Part shown: one piece after another, positions 35,268-42,776 of the stretch | Layout: each line of letters begins with the position of its first letter | How positions within the stretch are numbered: position 1 is the stretch's first letter | Source of the DNA: [Clostridium] clostridioforme AGR2157 | GTDB lineage: Bacteria > Bacillota > Clostridia > Lachnospirales > Lachnospiraceae | Assembly (NCBI RefSeq): GCF_000424325.1 | Contig: NZ_AUJR01000021.1 | Span: forward strand, 1-64,000 | DNA length: 64,000 nt | Direction of reading: 5' to 3' | Made by a program: the position numbers and the translations under genes | The notes under the pieces: generated by a model | The model's input: the letters and a program-made list of their open reading frames with translations, nothing else | Told to the model about the DNA's origin: nothing | Database searches by the model: none

Positions 35268-35391
35268 TTGCAGTCTTGCCCCTACCATAGTATAACACTT
35301 AAAAAGCTGTCCGGTTTCCGGCAGTAGGGACGGCAAAAGAGAGGGACATCCCCTGCATTACAGCCTATGCATTGGGTGATGTCCCTCTCTT
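35268..35391 (+). ncRNA. Candidate small RNA with its own promoter and terminator
   Basis: On the plus strand TTGCAG (35268-35273), 17 bases, TATAAC (35291-35296) could start a transcript near 35303 that ends at the strong hairpin 35337-35391, giving about 90 bases with no reading frame. The 35126-35420 gap has no gene otherwise; a second palindromic patch (GCGGCCGC...GCGGCC) is at about 35202-35219. Speculative: the promoter may be chance and the hairpin is needed as terminator of the opposite operon. Confidence 0.3.
35337..35391 (-). terminator. Terminator of the sialic-acid operon
   Basis: AAGAGAGGGACATC (35337-35350) pairs perfectly with GATGTCCCTCTCTT (35378-35391), with an inner TGCAT/ATGCA stem; on the minus strand it is followed by TTTTGCC. 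It lies about 30 bases beyond the nanE stop. Confidence 0.8.
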
Positions 35392-35420
35392 TCGCTTTCT
35401 CTCTTACTTTTTCTTAACTT

Positions 35421-36125
35421 CTATTCCTGTCTGCCATTAACCGCTTTCATGAACCGCCCTGCAATCTCCAGCGGCCGGGTGATGGCTCCGCCCACAATAA
35501 CTGCCCAGGCTCCCATATCCAGCATCTTCACAGCCTCCTCCGGCGTATGGACACGTCCTTCCCCGATGACCGGGATGGGAAGTTCTGCCGCAAGCCGCCT
35601 GACCAGTTCAAAATCCGGCCCTTCCTGCTTGGGGGTATAGTCCGTATATCCGCTCATGGTGGTGCTCACCAGGTCAATGCCGCTTTTCCACGCCTGAACG
35701 CCTTCCTGGTAATCGGAGATATCGGCCATCAGAATCTGGACCGGATATTTTACTTTGATGCTCCGAATGTATTCCCATGGGCTCAGCCCATCTCCCCGCC
35801 TCCTGTCCGTGCAGTCAATGGCAATGATGTCGGCCCCTGCCTCTGCCAGGGCATCCACCTCCTTCATGGTGGGCGTGATATACCCGTCAAATCCATCGTA
35901 CACCTGCTTTATCAGACCAATGACAGGAAGCCCTGTCGCCTTCTTGATTCCCAGCACGTCCCGCACCGTGTTGGCGCGTATCATGGGGCTTCCGGCCTCC
36001 TTGGCCGCCCTGGCCATAAAAGGCATCAGGGAGCGCTCCGGGTCATAGAGCGGTTCCCCGGGCAGGGCCTGGCAGGAAATGATGAGCTTTCCTTTGATAC
36101 GGTTAAAAAGTTCTGTTTTGTCCAT
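35421..36125 (-). CDS. nanE: N-acetylmannosamine-6-phosphate 2-epimerase
   Basis: A 234-residue TIM-barrel epimerase converting ManNAc-6-P to GlcNAc-6-P. IISCQALPGEPLYDPERSLM, PVIGLIKQVYDGFDGYITPT, DIIAIDCTDRRRGDG and PVIGEGRVHTPEEAVKMLDM are the expected NanE segments, and the C-terminal VIVGGAITRP phosphate loop is intact. It is the last gene of the sialic-acid operon, 27 bases after the YhcH-family gene. The preceding kinase step (nanK) is not encoded in the window. Confidence 0.95.
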   Translation of the reverse strand: MDKTELFNRIKGKLIISCQALPGEPLYDPERSLMPFMARAAKEAGSPMIRANTVRDVLGIKKATGLPVIGLIKQVYDGFDGYITPTMKEVDALAEAGADIIAIDCTDRRRGDGLSPWEYIRSIKVKYPVQILMADISDYQEGVQAWKSGIDLVSTTMSGYTDYTPKQEGPDFELVRRLAAELPIPVIGEGRVHTPEEAVKMLDMGAWAVIVGGAITRPLEIAGRFMKAVNGRQE

Positions 36126-36152
36126 GTCGTTCCAATCCTTTCACTCCGGCTT

Positions 36153-36617
36153 TCACGGCCTGTCATCGGCCACAGCCACCTTCACCACACATTTTCTGAT
36201 ACATTCAGGCGTTTCCAGGCATCCGCCCGGCCCATGGGCCTCCCCGGTCATGCACAGGATGAACCTGCCCGGCCCCATGACACAGCGTCCCCCTGCCCCG
36301 CCACGGGCACAGGCTTTCTGAAAGTCCGGCTGGTATTCCCCAATGGGTGTCACCCCGTCCAGGGCTGTTTCTATGACCTCGCATCCCTCAATGTCTATCT
36401 GAATATCCATATAGTCCCTGTGCAGTTCATAGCTCTCATCCGTCAGCTCATGGGTCCGGGCCTCCATCACCTGCAGGAACACCCTGTCCCCGTCAATCTC
36501 CGTCCTTCCCATGGGAAGAGTTCTTACATCCGCAGTCATCAAATAGTCAATGGCCTTATCCAGGTTCCTGTTCATGCCCCTGTAATTTCCTATATTAGCC
36601 AGCAAGTCATATATCAT
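36153..36617 (-). CDS. YhcH/YjgK/YiaL family protein (sialate anomerase-like)
   Basis: A 154-residue cupin-type protein. MIYDLLANIGNYRGMNRNLD opens the family; HELTDESYELHRDYMDIQID contains the conserved metal-binding acid/histidine cluster, and FILCMTGEAHGPGGCLE the second His. Relatives in nan operons (NanQ/YhcH) are linked to sialic-acid anomer handling. Here it sits between nanA and nanE with one base and 27 base gaps, which supports that role. Two cysteine-rich bits near the C-terminus (LETPECIRKCVVK) are less typical. Confidence 0.85.
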   Translation of the reverse strand: MIYDLLANIGNYRGMNRNLDKAIDYLMTADVRTLPMGRTEIDGDRVFLQVMEARTHELTDESYELHRDYMDIQIDIEGCEVIETALDGVTPIGEYQPDFQKACARGGAGGRCVMGPGRFILCMTGEAHGPGGCLETPECIRKCVVKVAVADDRP

Positions 36618-36618
36618 A

Positions 36619-37542
36619 TCAGCAGTATTTCTCCTTTGCGGCTTCTATCATGGAGGCTGCCTCCCCGGCAATGGCCTGGTCGTCCCCGCATAAGTCTGTC
36701 AGCGGTTTCCTGACCCCGCCTATATCGATTCCCCTGCTGATGCGCAGCACTTCCTTAATCATGGCGTACATGTTGCAGGTTCCTGAGCACAGCTTATATA
36801 TGATTTCATCCGCTTCATACTGGATGGCCCTGGCCTCTGCCATCCTGTTTTCCGCCGCCAATTCATATATCTTTAAAAACAGCTCCGGCATGGCCCCGTA
36901 GGTACCGCCGATTCCGGCGTCCGCACCCATGGCCAGACCGGACACCAGCTGTTCATCCGGGCCGTTGAACACGATAAAGTCCTCCCGCGTCTTCATGGCC
37001 TCTGCCTTAAACATCTGGATGTCCTGGACCGGCATGGATGAGTTCTTCACGCCTGCCACCTGCCTGTTTAAGAGCATGGTTTTTAAAAGACTCATGGTCA
37101 GGGCTGTACCCGCCAGCTGGGGTATGTTATAGATGATGAAATCCGTGTCGGGCGCTGCCTCCGATATGTCATTCCAATACCCGGCAACCGAGTACTCCGG
37201 CAGCTTAAAATAAATTGGCGGTATGGCAGCAATCCCGTCCACGCCCAGGTCCTGGGCATGGGCTGCCAGAATGCGGCTGTCTCTTGTATTGTTGCAGGCA
37301 ACATGGGCAATGACTGTGAGACGGCCCGCAGCCTCGTCCATCACAGCCTCCAGTGTCTTCTTCCTGTCCTCCACGGACTGGTAGATGCATTCTCCCGAAG
37401 ACCCGCCCACATAGACGCCCTTCACCCCCTGTTCCACGAAGTACCTGGTCAGCGCCCGCACCCCGTCCTCACTTACCTCTCCTGCCTTGTCGTAGCAGGC
37501 GTAAAATGCCGGGATAATTCCCCTGTATTTGTCAAGCTTCAT
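36619..37542 (-). CDS. nanA: N-acetylneuraminate lyase
   Basis: A 307-residue DapA-family aldolase cleaving sialic acid to ManNAc and pyruvate. GVYVGGSSGECIYQSVEDRK holds the pyruvate-binding loop (residues 46-51), Tyr138 lies in IIYNIPQLAGT and the Schiff-base Lys166 in VAGVKNSSM. GGSSGE with YNIP is the pattern of sialate lyases within the superfamily, and the neighbours nanE and yhcH-type genes fix the assignment. It ends one base before the YhcH gene begins and starts two bases after the oxidoreductase stop, so translation is tightly coupled. Confidence 0.93.
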   Translation of the reverse strand: MKLDKYRGIIPAFYACYDKAGEVSEDGVRALTRYFVEQGVKGVYVGGSSGECIYQSVEDRKKTLEAVMDEAAGRLTVIAHVACNNTRDSRILAAHAQDLGVDGIAAIPPIYFKLPEYSVAGYWNDISEAAPDTDFIIYNIPQLAGTALTMSLLKTMLLNRQVAGVKNSSMPVQDIQMFKAEAMKTREDFIVFNGPDEQLVSGLAMGADAGIGGTYGAMPELFLKIYELAAENRMAEARAIQYEADEIIYKLCSGTCNMYAMIKEVLRISRGIDIGGVRKPLTDLCGDDQAIAGEAASMIEAAKEKYC

Positions 37543-37544
37543 TC

Positions 37545-38660
37545 TTATTTCACCCCCGTTATCTCAGACAGTTTCACCTTTCTGTTCTCAAACCGGGACC
37601 TGGTGCAGGCGTCTGCCGTGGCAATGGCGTTCCTGGCAGCCTCCCCTGTAAGCAGGGGCTTAAACTCCTCGTCCGGCTGGGCCCCATGCATGATATGGTT
37701 GAAATACTCCATCTCATCATACATGATGCTGTGAAGCCACATAGGCGGCTTCTTCCCCGGTTTGCCGTACATGATGGCGCCGTCCATCTCCGTGCCGTGA
37801 TAGATTCTGGTGCGGTCATCATCCTCCTCCTGGGTCTTGTGCATAAGGAAATGCTCTTCCTTATCTCCCTTCTTAAGGGTTCCTCCGCAGTTGAACATAT
37901 CCAGGCGGATAGCTCCCTCGGTTCCCTGAATCAGCACATAATGCTCCGGCCAGTGGAAAGCGGAGCCATACTCCAGCACGGCATACCGGTTATCCCCGTA
38001 TTCCATGGTGATGAACAGCATATCGTCCTCATCTCCGAACTGTTCCCCGCAGTGGGCCACATTGCCGCCTGCCATGGTCACTTCCTCGGGGCACCCGCCC
38101 ATAAGGAACTGGATGCAGTCCAGCTCATGGATGTGGTGGTAGAGATGGCCTCCTGATTTGGCCCTGATTTTCTTCCAGCTGACAGAGGGCTGTATATCCT
38201 CCCAGCCGTTCCTGGCGGAATGGCAGTACAGCACCTTGCCGATGACTCCGTCATTAATCATCCTCTTCGCTGTGCGCACGCCCCTGAAGAAGTTCATGAC
38301 ATGGCCTGCCATAAAGGTGACGTTGTGGGCAACGCATGTCTCCACCATCTCCACACAGTCCTGATAGGACAGGGCAATGGGCTTCTCACAGAATACGTGT
38401 ACCCCGTGTTCCGCCGCCTTGATTACCGGTTCCCTGTGAAGGTAATTGGGCGATGCCACGATTACCGCGTCCACGTCCTCACGGCTGTATAACCGGTCCA
38501 GGTCCGTCTCCACGTCACAGCCCAGCTCAGCCGCCACTGTCCCCGCATTCTCCGGGTCATAGACAGCCACGACCCTGGCGCCCTCCTGCTCCTTCATGAT
38601 GCGGGCCAGCTCCGCCCCAAAATATCCTGTTCCAACCACTGCATATCCAATTGTCTTCAT
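37545..38660 (-). CDS. Gfo/Idh/MocA oxidoreductase, candidate 2,7-anhydro-Neu5Ac oxidoreductase (NanOx-like)
   Basis: A 371-residue NAD-dependent enzyme: VVGTGYFGAELARIMKEQEG is the Rossmann motif, FCEKPIALSYQDCVEMV carries the catalytic Lys93 of the EKP motif, and GGHLYHHIHELDCIQFLMGG (residues 170-189) supplies the His/Asp active-site helix. Gfo/Idh enzymes in sialic-acid operons of gut bacteria (NanOx of Ruminococcus gnavus, YjhC of E. coli) turn 2,7-anhydro-Neu5Ac into Neu5Ac. Length, position directly before nanA and association with a binding-protein transporter fit that role. The assignment is by context and motif, not by proven similarity; another sugar dehydrogenase is possible. A degraded paralogue lies just upstream. 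Confidence 0.8.
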   Translation of the reverse strand: MKTIGYAVVGTGYFGAELARIMKEQEGARVVAVYDPENAGTVAAELGCDVETDLDRLYSREDVDAVIVASPNYLHREPVIKAAEHGVHVFCEKPIALSYQDCVEMVETCVAHNVTFMAGHVMNFFRGVRTAKRMINDGVIGKVLYCHSARNGWEDIQPSVSWKKIRAKSGGHLYHHIHELDCIQFLMGGCPEEVTMAGGNVAHCGEQFGDEDDMLFITMEYGDNRYAVLEYGSAFHWPEHYVLIQGTEGAIRLDMFNCGGTLKKGDKEEHFLMHKTQEEDDDRTRIYHGTEMDGAIMYGKPGKKPPMWLHSIMYDEMEYFNHIMHGAQPDEEFKPLLTGEAARNAIATADACTRSRFENRKVKLSEITGVK

Positions 38661-38689
38661 GACTGTTCTCCTTTACCGTCTATATTATT

Positions 38690-38834
38690 TTACTTCATGA
38701 TTTCGCTGAGCTTTACCTTCCTGTCTTCCCTAAGGGACAGGGTGCAGGCCGGCCATGAACACCCCACATGGTTGTCCTGGCATGTATCCACCATTTCACG
38801 GCAGTCCTCATAGCTACAATATAGCACCTTTTAC
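38690..38834 (-). pseudogene. Mosaic remnant of a second Gfo/Idh/MocA gene
   Basis: The minus strand reads KVLYCSYEDCREMVDTCQDN, then HVGCSWPACTLSLREDRKVK and LSEIMK before a stop. Each piece matches a different part of the neighbouring oxidoreductase: KVLYC (its residues 142-146), SYQDCVEMVETC (98-109), HNV (112-114) and ENRKVKLSEI at the C-terminus. This is a scrambled, deleted relic of a paralogous gene, lying between the oxidoreductase and the permease gene. It has no start codon or ribosome binding site. Confidence 0.7.
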
Positions 38835-38850
38835 CTTTCTGTTAAAATCA

Positions 38851-39681
38851 TCAGGACTTCACAGCGCCCTCCGACATGCCGCCCGCAATCTTGTTCTGTA
38901 TGAGACAGAAGAAAATGACAGAGGGAAGCACCACCAGAGCAGACGCCGCCATCATATCGCCCCAGTCCAGTATCTCAGCTCCGTCCAGGGAGCGCAGAGC
39001 AACCGCAACCGTCATCTTGCTGGTATTGTTCATTAAAATCAACGCATACAGGAACTCATTCCAGGTATTAATGAAGGTGTAGATGGCCGTGGCCACCACG
39101 CCGGGCGCCACCAGCGGAAGCACCACCTGGACAAAGGTCTGCATCTTATTGGCCCCGTCGATTCTGGCCGCCTCCTCGATTTCCAGGGGCACTGTCCTGA
39201 AAAATCCGGTCAGGAGCCACACCGCATAGGGCACGGAGAAGGACAGGTACACAATAACCAGGCCAATCCTTGTGTTAATCAGCCCCAGCTTTCCCATGAC
39301 CACGGAATAGGGAATGGCCAACAGGATGGGAGGAAATATGTAGGTAGTCACCAGCACCTTGGACATGGCTGAACCCAGACGCTTAAAGAACCTGACGATT
39401 CCGTAGGCTGCCAGCGCCGCCACCGCAATGGCAATCAGGGTGGTCACCAGGGAAATGATGACGCTGTTCCTGATGTTCACGAAAAACTTAAGGTCATTAA
39501 TGACATGGGCGTAATAGTCAAAGGTCCATGTCTTAGGCCAGAAGGCCGTAGGATTTCCCGTCAGCTCTCCTTTGCCCTTCAGGGATGATATGATAATCCA
39601 TACCAGCGGGAAAATGGAGATAATGGTCAGAATAATCAGGTATATATGGCTGACGACACTTCCTGCTTTAAACTTTTTCAT
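38851..39681 (-). CDS. Carbohydrate ABC transporter permease (MalG-like)
   Basis: A 276-residue inner-membrane permease with six helices. The EAA loop, EIEEAARIDGANKMQTFVQV, followed by LPLVAPG, contacts the ATPase. N-terminal SHIYLIILTIISIFPLVWII and the PYAVWLLTGFFRTVP segment are typical of the CUT1 family. It overlaps the upstream permease by four bases and pairs with it for the binding protein at 40635. No ATPase is encoded nearby, as is usual for CUT1 systems that share an MsmX-type ATPase. Within this operon the substrate should be a sialic acid or its anhydro form. Confidence 0.92.
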   Translation of the reverse strand: MKKFKAGSVVSHIYLIILTIISIFPLVWIIISSLKGKGELTGNPTAFWPKTWTFDYYAHVINDLKFFVNIRNSVIISLVTTLIAIAVAALAAYGIVRFFKRLGSAMSKVLVTTYIFPPILLAIPYSVVMGKLGLINTRIGLVIVYLSFSVPYAVWLLTGFFRTVPLEIEEAARIDGANKMQTFVQVVLPLVAPGVVATAIYTFINTWNEFLYALILMNNTSKMTVAVALRSLDGAEILDWGDMMAASALVVLPSVIFFCLIQNKIAGGMSEGAVKS

Positions 39682-40559
39682 CTACTTTCCTCCTTTTCCC
39701 ACTTATTAATGACCGCAAAGTATATGCCGCAAATAATTATCAGGAATATGAACAGCAGCACGGTCACTGCCGATGAGCGTCCGATGAGTTTGGTACTCCA
39801 TCCCATATTGTAGGCATAGAGCGGTATGGTCTGGGTGATGCCCGCAGGCCCGCCGCCTGTAATCAGATAAATCAGGTCAAAGTTATTAAAAATCCACACG
39901 GTCCTTAAGACCACCAGCAGTCCCACCACCATCTTGATATGGGGCACTGTGACATAGTAGAAGGACTGCCATGGCCTGGCCCCGTCAATCTGGGCAGCCT
40001 CATACTGGTCCTTTGGAACTGTTTCCAGTGCTGAGAGCACGTTGACCATTATCATGGGCGCTCCGAACCATATGTTAATCAGCACCAGGCTTACAAAGGC
40101 CAACGTGCCGCTGGTCAGAAACTGCGGCGCCACCTGGCAGATACCCAGCTCCACCAGGATGTTGGGCAGGAAGCCGTACACTCCGTTGAGAATCCATTTC
40201 CAGGAAAATGCAATGACAATGGAGGGAAATGCCCAGGGGATGATGAGAAGGGTCTTGTAAACGCCCTTGCACACCTTAATCCGCTTCAGGGCCAGGGCAG
40301 CGGTAAACCCCACTCCTATCTGTCCCGCCAGGGACAGAACCGTCCATTTCAGGGAATTGAAAAATGAAAGCCAGAAACCGCTGTCCTTCAGCACCTCGGC
40401 ATAATTCTTAAAGCCAATGAATTTATAGGCCGGTTTAATCAGGTTCTTGTTTGTAAAGCTGTATACTATGCTGGAACAGATGGGATATATGAATAATGCA
40501 ATTACAATGACGATTGCGGGAAGTACGAACAACCATCTTGTATAACTTTTCTTCCCCAA
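39678..40559 (-). CDS. Carbohydrate ABC transporter permease (MalF/UgpA-like)
   Basis: A 293-residue permease with six helices. The opening RWLFVLPAIVIVIALFIYPI and the EAA loop YEAAQIDGARPWQSFYYVTV then PHIKMV are characteristic of the first permease of CUT1 uptake systems. It lies 75 bases after the binding-protein gene; that gap includes a strong AAGGAGGAGG site directly before its start. It forms the heterodimeric channel with the gene that overlaps its 3' end. Confidence 0.92.
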   Translation of the reverse strand: MGKKSYTRWLFVLPAIVIVIALFIYPICSSIVYSFTNKNLIKPAYKFIGFKNYAEVLKDSGFWLSFFNSLKWTVLSLAGQIGVGFTAALALKRIKVCKGVYKTLLIIPWAFPSIVIAFSWKWILNGVYGFLPNILVELGICQVAPQFLTSGTLAFVSLVLINIWFGAPMIMVNVLSALETVPKDQYEAAQIDGARPWQSFYYVTVPHIKMVVGLLVVLRTVWIFNNFDLIYLITGGGPAGITQTIPLYAYNMGWSTKLIGRSSAVTVLLFIFLIIICGIYFAVINKWEKEESR

Positions 40560-40634
40560 GATTTCCTCCTCCTTCTCAGTATTAGAGCGTGCCTCAAAAA
40601 TGCATCCGCCTTTTCAGACACGCCCCAGGACGGC

Positions 40635-42035
40635 TTATTCAGCTGTCTCAAACAGTGCGTTCAGTTTATCTTCTGCTGTTTTCGCAGCGGTCCTTACATC
40701 TGTTCCGTTGGTAATGATATCCTGGAACATATCTTCTATCACGTGGTTGTTCTGCATGATTCCGGCCTGGACATTGGGGCCGTGCTCATATCCAAATGCA
40801 GTGCCGATATCAGCTGCTGCAGTCAGCACTTCCTCTGCATGGGTGAACTGCCTGATGGTGTCGTCATCCCTGTATGCATCTGTGTCGGCAATTCCCTTGA
40901 TGGCAGGAAGCATACCCACCGGTGTTGCGTGCAGGAATTCCACGTATGTATCCTCGTCATAAAGGGTTTTCATAAATGCCTTGCAGATTTCAGGATGCTT
41001 GGAAGCCTTCCACACAACCATAGGCGTGTTGGTGGTCATGATTCCCTCGTCCGGGTCATCCGCATTAATCTTTGGAATCGGGTAGCAGTCCACATACTGG
41101 AGCAGGTCCGGTGAGTTGGCTGCAACGCCTGAAATCTGGAAGCCGGAGTTAAAGTCAAATGCGGTCTTGCCCTGGTAATACAGGGTAGCCTGGTCCAGTA
41201 CATCAAAGTTAATGGAATCCTTAGGCGAGCAGTCATTGTATACCTTCAGCCAGTAGTTGATGCCGTCAATGGCCAGGTCGCTGGTCAGGTTGGCCTTCAG
41301 GTCATCGGTCAGCAGGCTTCCGCCCCCGCTTCTCACATAGAAATCCAGGAAAAAGGTTGCCTGGAAGTCATTGGTGCCGCATGGGAAGGACAATCCATAG
41401 ACGCCGTCCTTTGTAAGGGCCTTGGCTGTGTCGTAAAGCTCGTCCCAGGTCTTGGGAACTTTCAGACCGTTTTTCTCCAGCAGGTCCTTCCTGATCCACA
41501 TCACATGGGCGTGTCTGTAAAGGGGAACAGAATAGTTATTGCCGTCCACCGTGCCCTCGGAAATGGCTGCCTCAGCAAATTTGTCACGGCCGATACCGTC
41601 AATCAGGTCATTGATGGGCAGCAGGGCATCTGCGTTAATCATCTCCGCAACCTGGGCCGGAAGGGCGGTACTCATATCAGGTACATTGCCGGATGCAAGT
41701 CCGGTGGTCCACTTGGTGTAAAAATCATTCCATGAGAACGTCTCAATATTGATTTTCACATCCGGGTTCTCTTCCATGAACTTGTCCGCTGCCTTCTGGA
41801 TGGTCTCCAGCCTTGGTCCCTGTGTAAATGAGTGCCAGAAGGTAATCTCACCTGAAAGCGCTCCCTCTGTCCCGCTGTCACTTCCATCCTGGCTCCCTGT
41901 ATCCTGTGCCTGGGACTGGCCTCCTGCTTCTTTGGAACCGGAAGCCTCTGTGGATGACCCGGTACTGCCGCATCCGGCCAGCAGGGCTGCTGCAAGTGCT
42001 GCCGCAAGAATAAAACTTACATGACTCTTTTTCAT
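40635..42035 (-). CDS. Extracellular solute-binding lipoprotein (family 1), sialic-acid operon
   Basis: A 466-residue lipoprotein. The signal peptide ends in a lipobox LLAGCG with Cys22 as lipid anchor, followed by a Ser/Gly/Gln/Asp-rich linker to about residue 60. The mature part has the type-1 solute-binding fold (GEITFWHSFTQGPRLETIQK at its start, PMVVWKASKHPEICKAFMKT in the second lobe). It is the first gene of the operon and has a good promoter. Homologous binding proteins in gut Firmicutes carry sialic acid or 2,7-anhydro-Neu5Ac (SatA-like); specificity here is inferred from the enzymes downstream. Confidence 0.9.
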   Translation of the reverse strand: MKKSHVSFILAAALAAALLAGCGSTGSSTEASGSKEAGGQSQAQDTGSQDGSDSGTEGALSGEITFWHSFTQGPRLETIQKAADKFMEENPDVKINIETFSWNDFYTKWTTGLASGNVPDMSTALPAQVAEMINADALLPINDLIDGIGRDKFAEAAISEGTVDGNNYSVPLYRHAHVMWIRKDLLEKNGLKVPKTWDELYDTAKALTKDGVYGLSFPCGTNDFQATFFLDFYVRSGGGSLLTDDLKANLTSDLAIDGINYWLKVYNDCSPKDSINFDVLDQATLYYQGKTAFDFNSGFQISGVAANSPDLLQYVDCYPIPKINADDPDEGIMTTNTPMVVWKASKHPEICKAFMKTLYDEDTYVEFLHATPVGMLPAIKGIADTDAYRDDDTIRQFTHAEEVLTAAADIGTAFGYEHGPNVQAGIMQNNHVIEDMFQDIITNGTDVRTAAKTAEDKLNALFETAE

Positions 42036-42091
42036 ATCACTTCTCCTTTTTCTTAATTATTTCCGTCCGTCATTTTGCTGTGTCTATAGGT

Positions 42092-42120
42092 ATTATATTG
42101 ATTTTCCTTATGCATTTCAA
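42092..42120 (-). promoter_or_regulatory. Sigma-A promoter of the sialic-acid operon
   Basis: On the minus strand TTGAAA (42120-42115), 17 bases, TATAAT (42097-42092), about 57 bases before the binding-protein start. A further TATAAG-type box lies near 42138. The 42036-42341 gap has no gene; the AraC regulator at 43388 is the nearest candidate controller. Confidence 0.75.
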
Positions 42121-42274
42121 CATTCTGGACAACTTATAATAGCATAAAACGACCACTATACTATTTTTTTGTCTTGTTCTGGTTTTGAGGGGCAGGAAAC
42201 TGGCCGGGTAAGGGGACGGGCACTGTCCGGGTGATTGTCCGGGGGCCTGTCTGCATACCTTTGGAAAACAGGAA

Positions 42275-42312
42275 AAGGACAGGCCGGAACCTGATTCCGG
42301 ATACCTGTCCTT
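42275..42312 (-). terminator. Terminator after the DUF3841-type pair
   Basis: AAGGACAGG and the inner CCGGAA pair with TTCCGG and CTGTCCTT around CAGG; on the minus strand the stem is followed by TTCCTGTTTTCC. Confidence 0.75.
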
Positions 42313-42341
42313 CTGTAACTGCTGATTCTTATCCCTTCTTC

Positions 42342-42776
42342 CTATTTTGATTGTACTGCCGTTTCCGGCACAATCCATTCTTTTTTAATCTGCCACAAGG
42401 CCGCCTGGACACTTTTCGCCCCGGATTCCTCCCCTGCCCGTATCCGCTCATGATGGCGAAACAGCCTGGGCCAGCTGCCCATGATTTTCTGTTTCAACTC
42501 AGGATAAAACCCGGTGAGCACCGCATCCATTTCCCTGAGCCCGCACTGCTTTAAATACGCCTGAAAAGCCTGCTCGTCCTCCTCGTCTTCTCCCAGATAT
42601 TTAAGGCACAGAATCTTATTCCATTTGTAGACAGTCAGGAAAATGGGACCGCTTTCCCCATATTTCCTGCGGACATATTCCTCCCGCGAAAAACAGCTGC
42701 CGTCCCTCTCTATGGCCTTTAAAACCGCATCTGCCTGTGCCGCATATAAAATCACCTTATCACCTGTGTCACCCAT
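42342..42776 (-). CDS. DUF3841-like protein, internally shortened paralogue
   Basis: A 144-residue protein that aligns by eye with the ends of its upstream neighbour but lacks the middle. Shared features are an N-terminal helix with EEYVRRKYG, a VYKW motif, a KYLGEDEEDEQAFQAYLKQC helix, FYPELKQKIMGSWPRLF and a C-terminal AALWQIKKEWIV. In the neighbour, about 50-60 residues of beta-rich sequence lie between VYDW and WGSILNYSYIP; here VYKW is followed directly by NKILCLKYL, as if an in-frame deletion had fused the two tryptophan sites. It overlaps the neighbour by 25 bases. Function unknown; whether the shortened protein is stable is uncertain. Confidence 0.6.
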   Translation of the reverse strand: MGDTGDKVILYAAQADAVLKAIERDGSCFSREEYVRRKYGESGPIFLTVYKWNKILCLKYLGEDEEDEQAFQAYLKQCGLREMDAVLTGFYPELKQKIMGSWPRLFRHHERIRAGEESGAKSVQAALWQIKKEWIVPETAVQSK

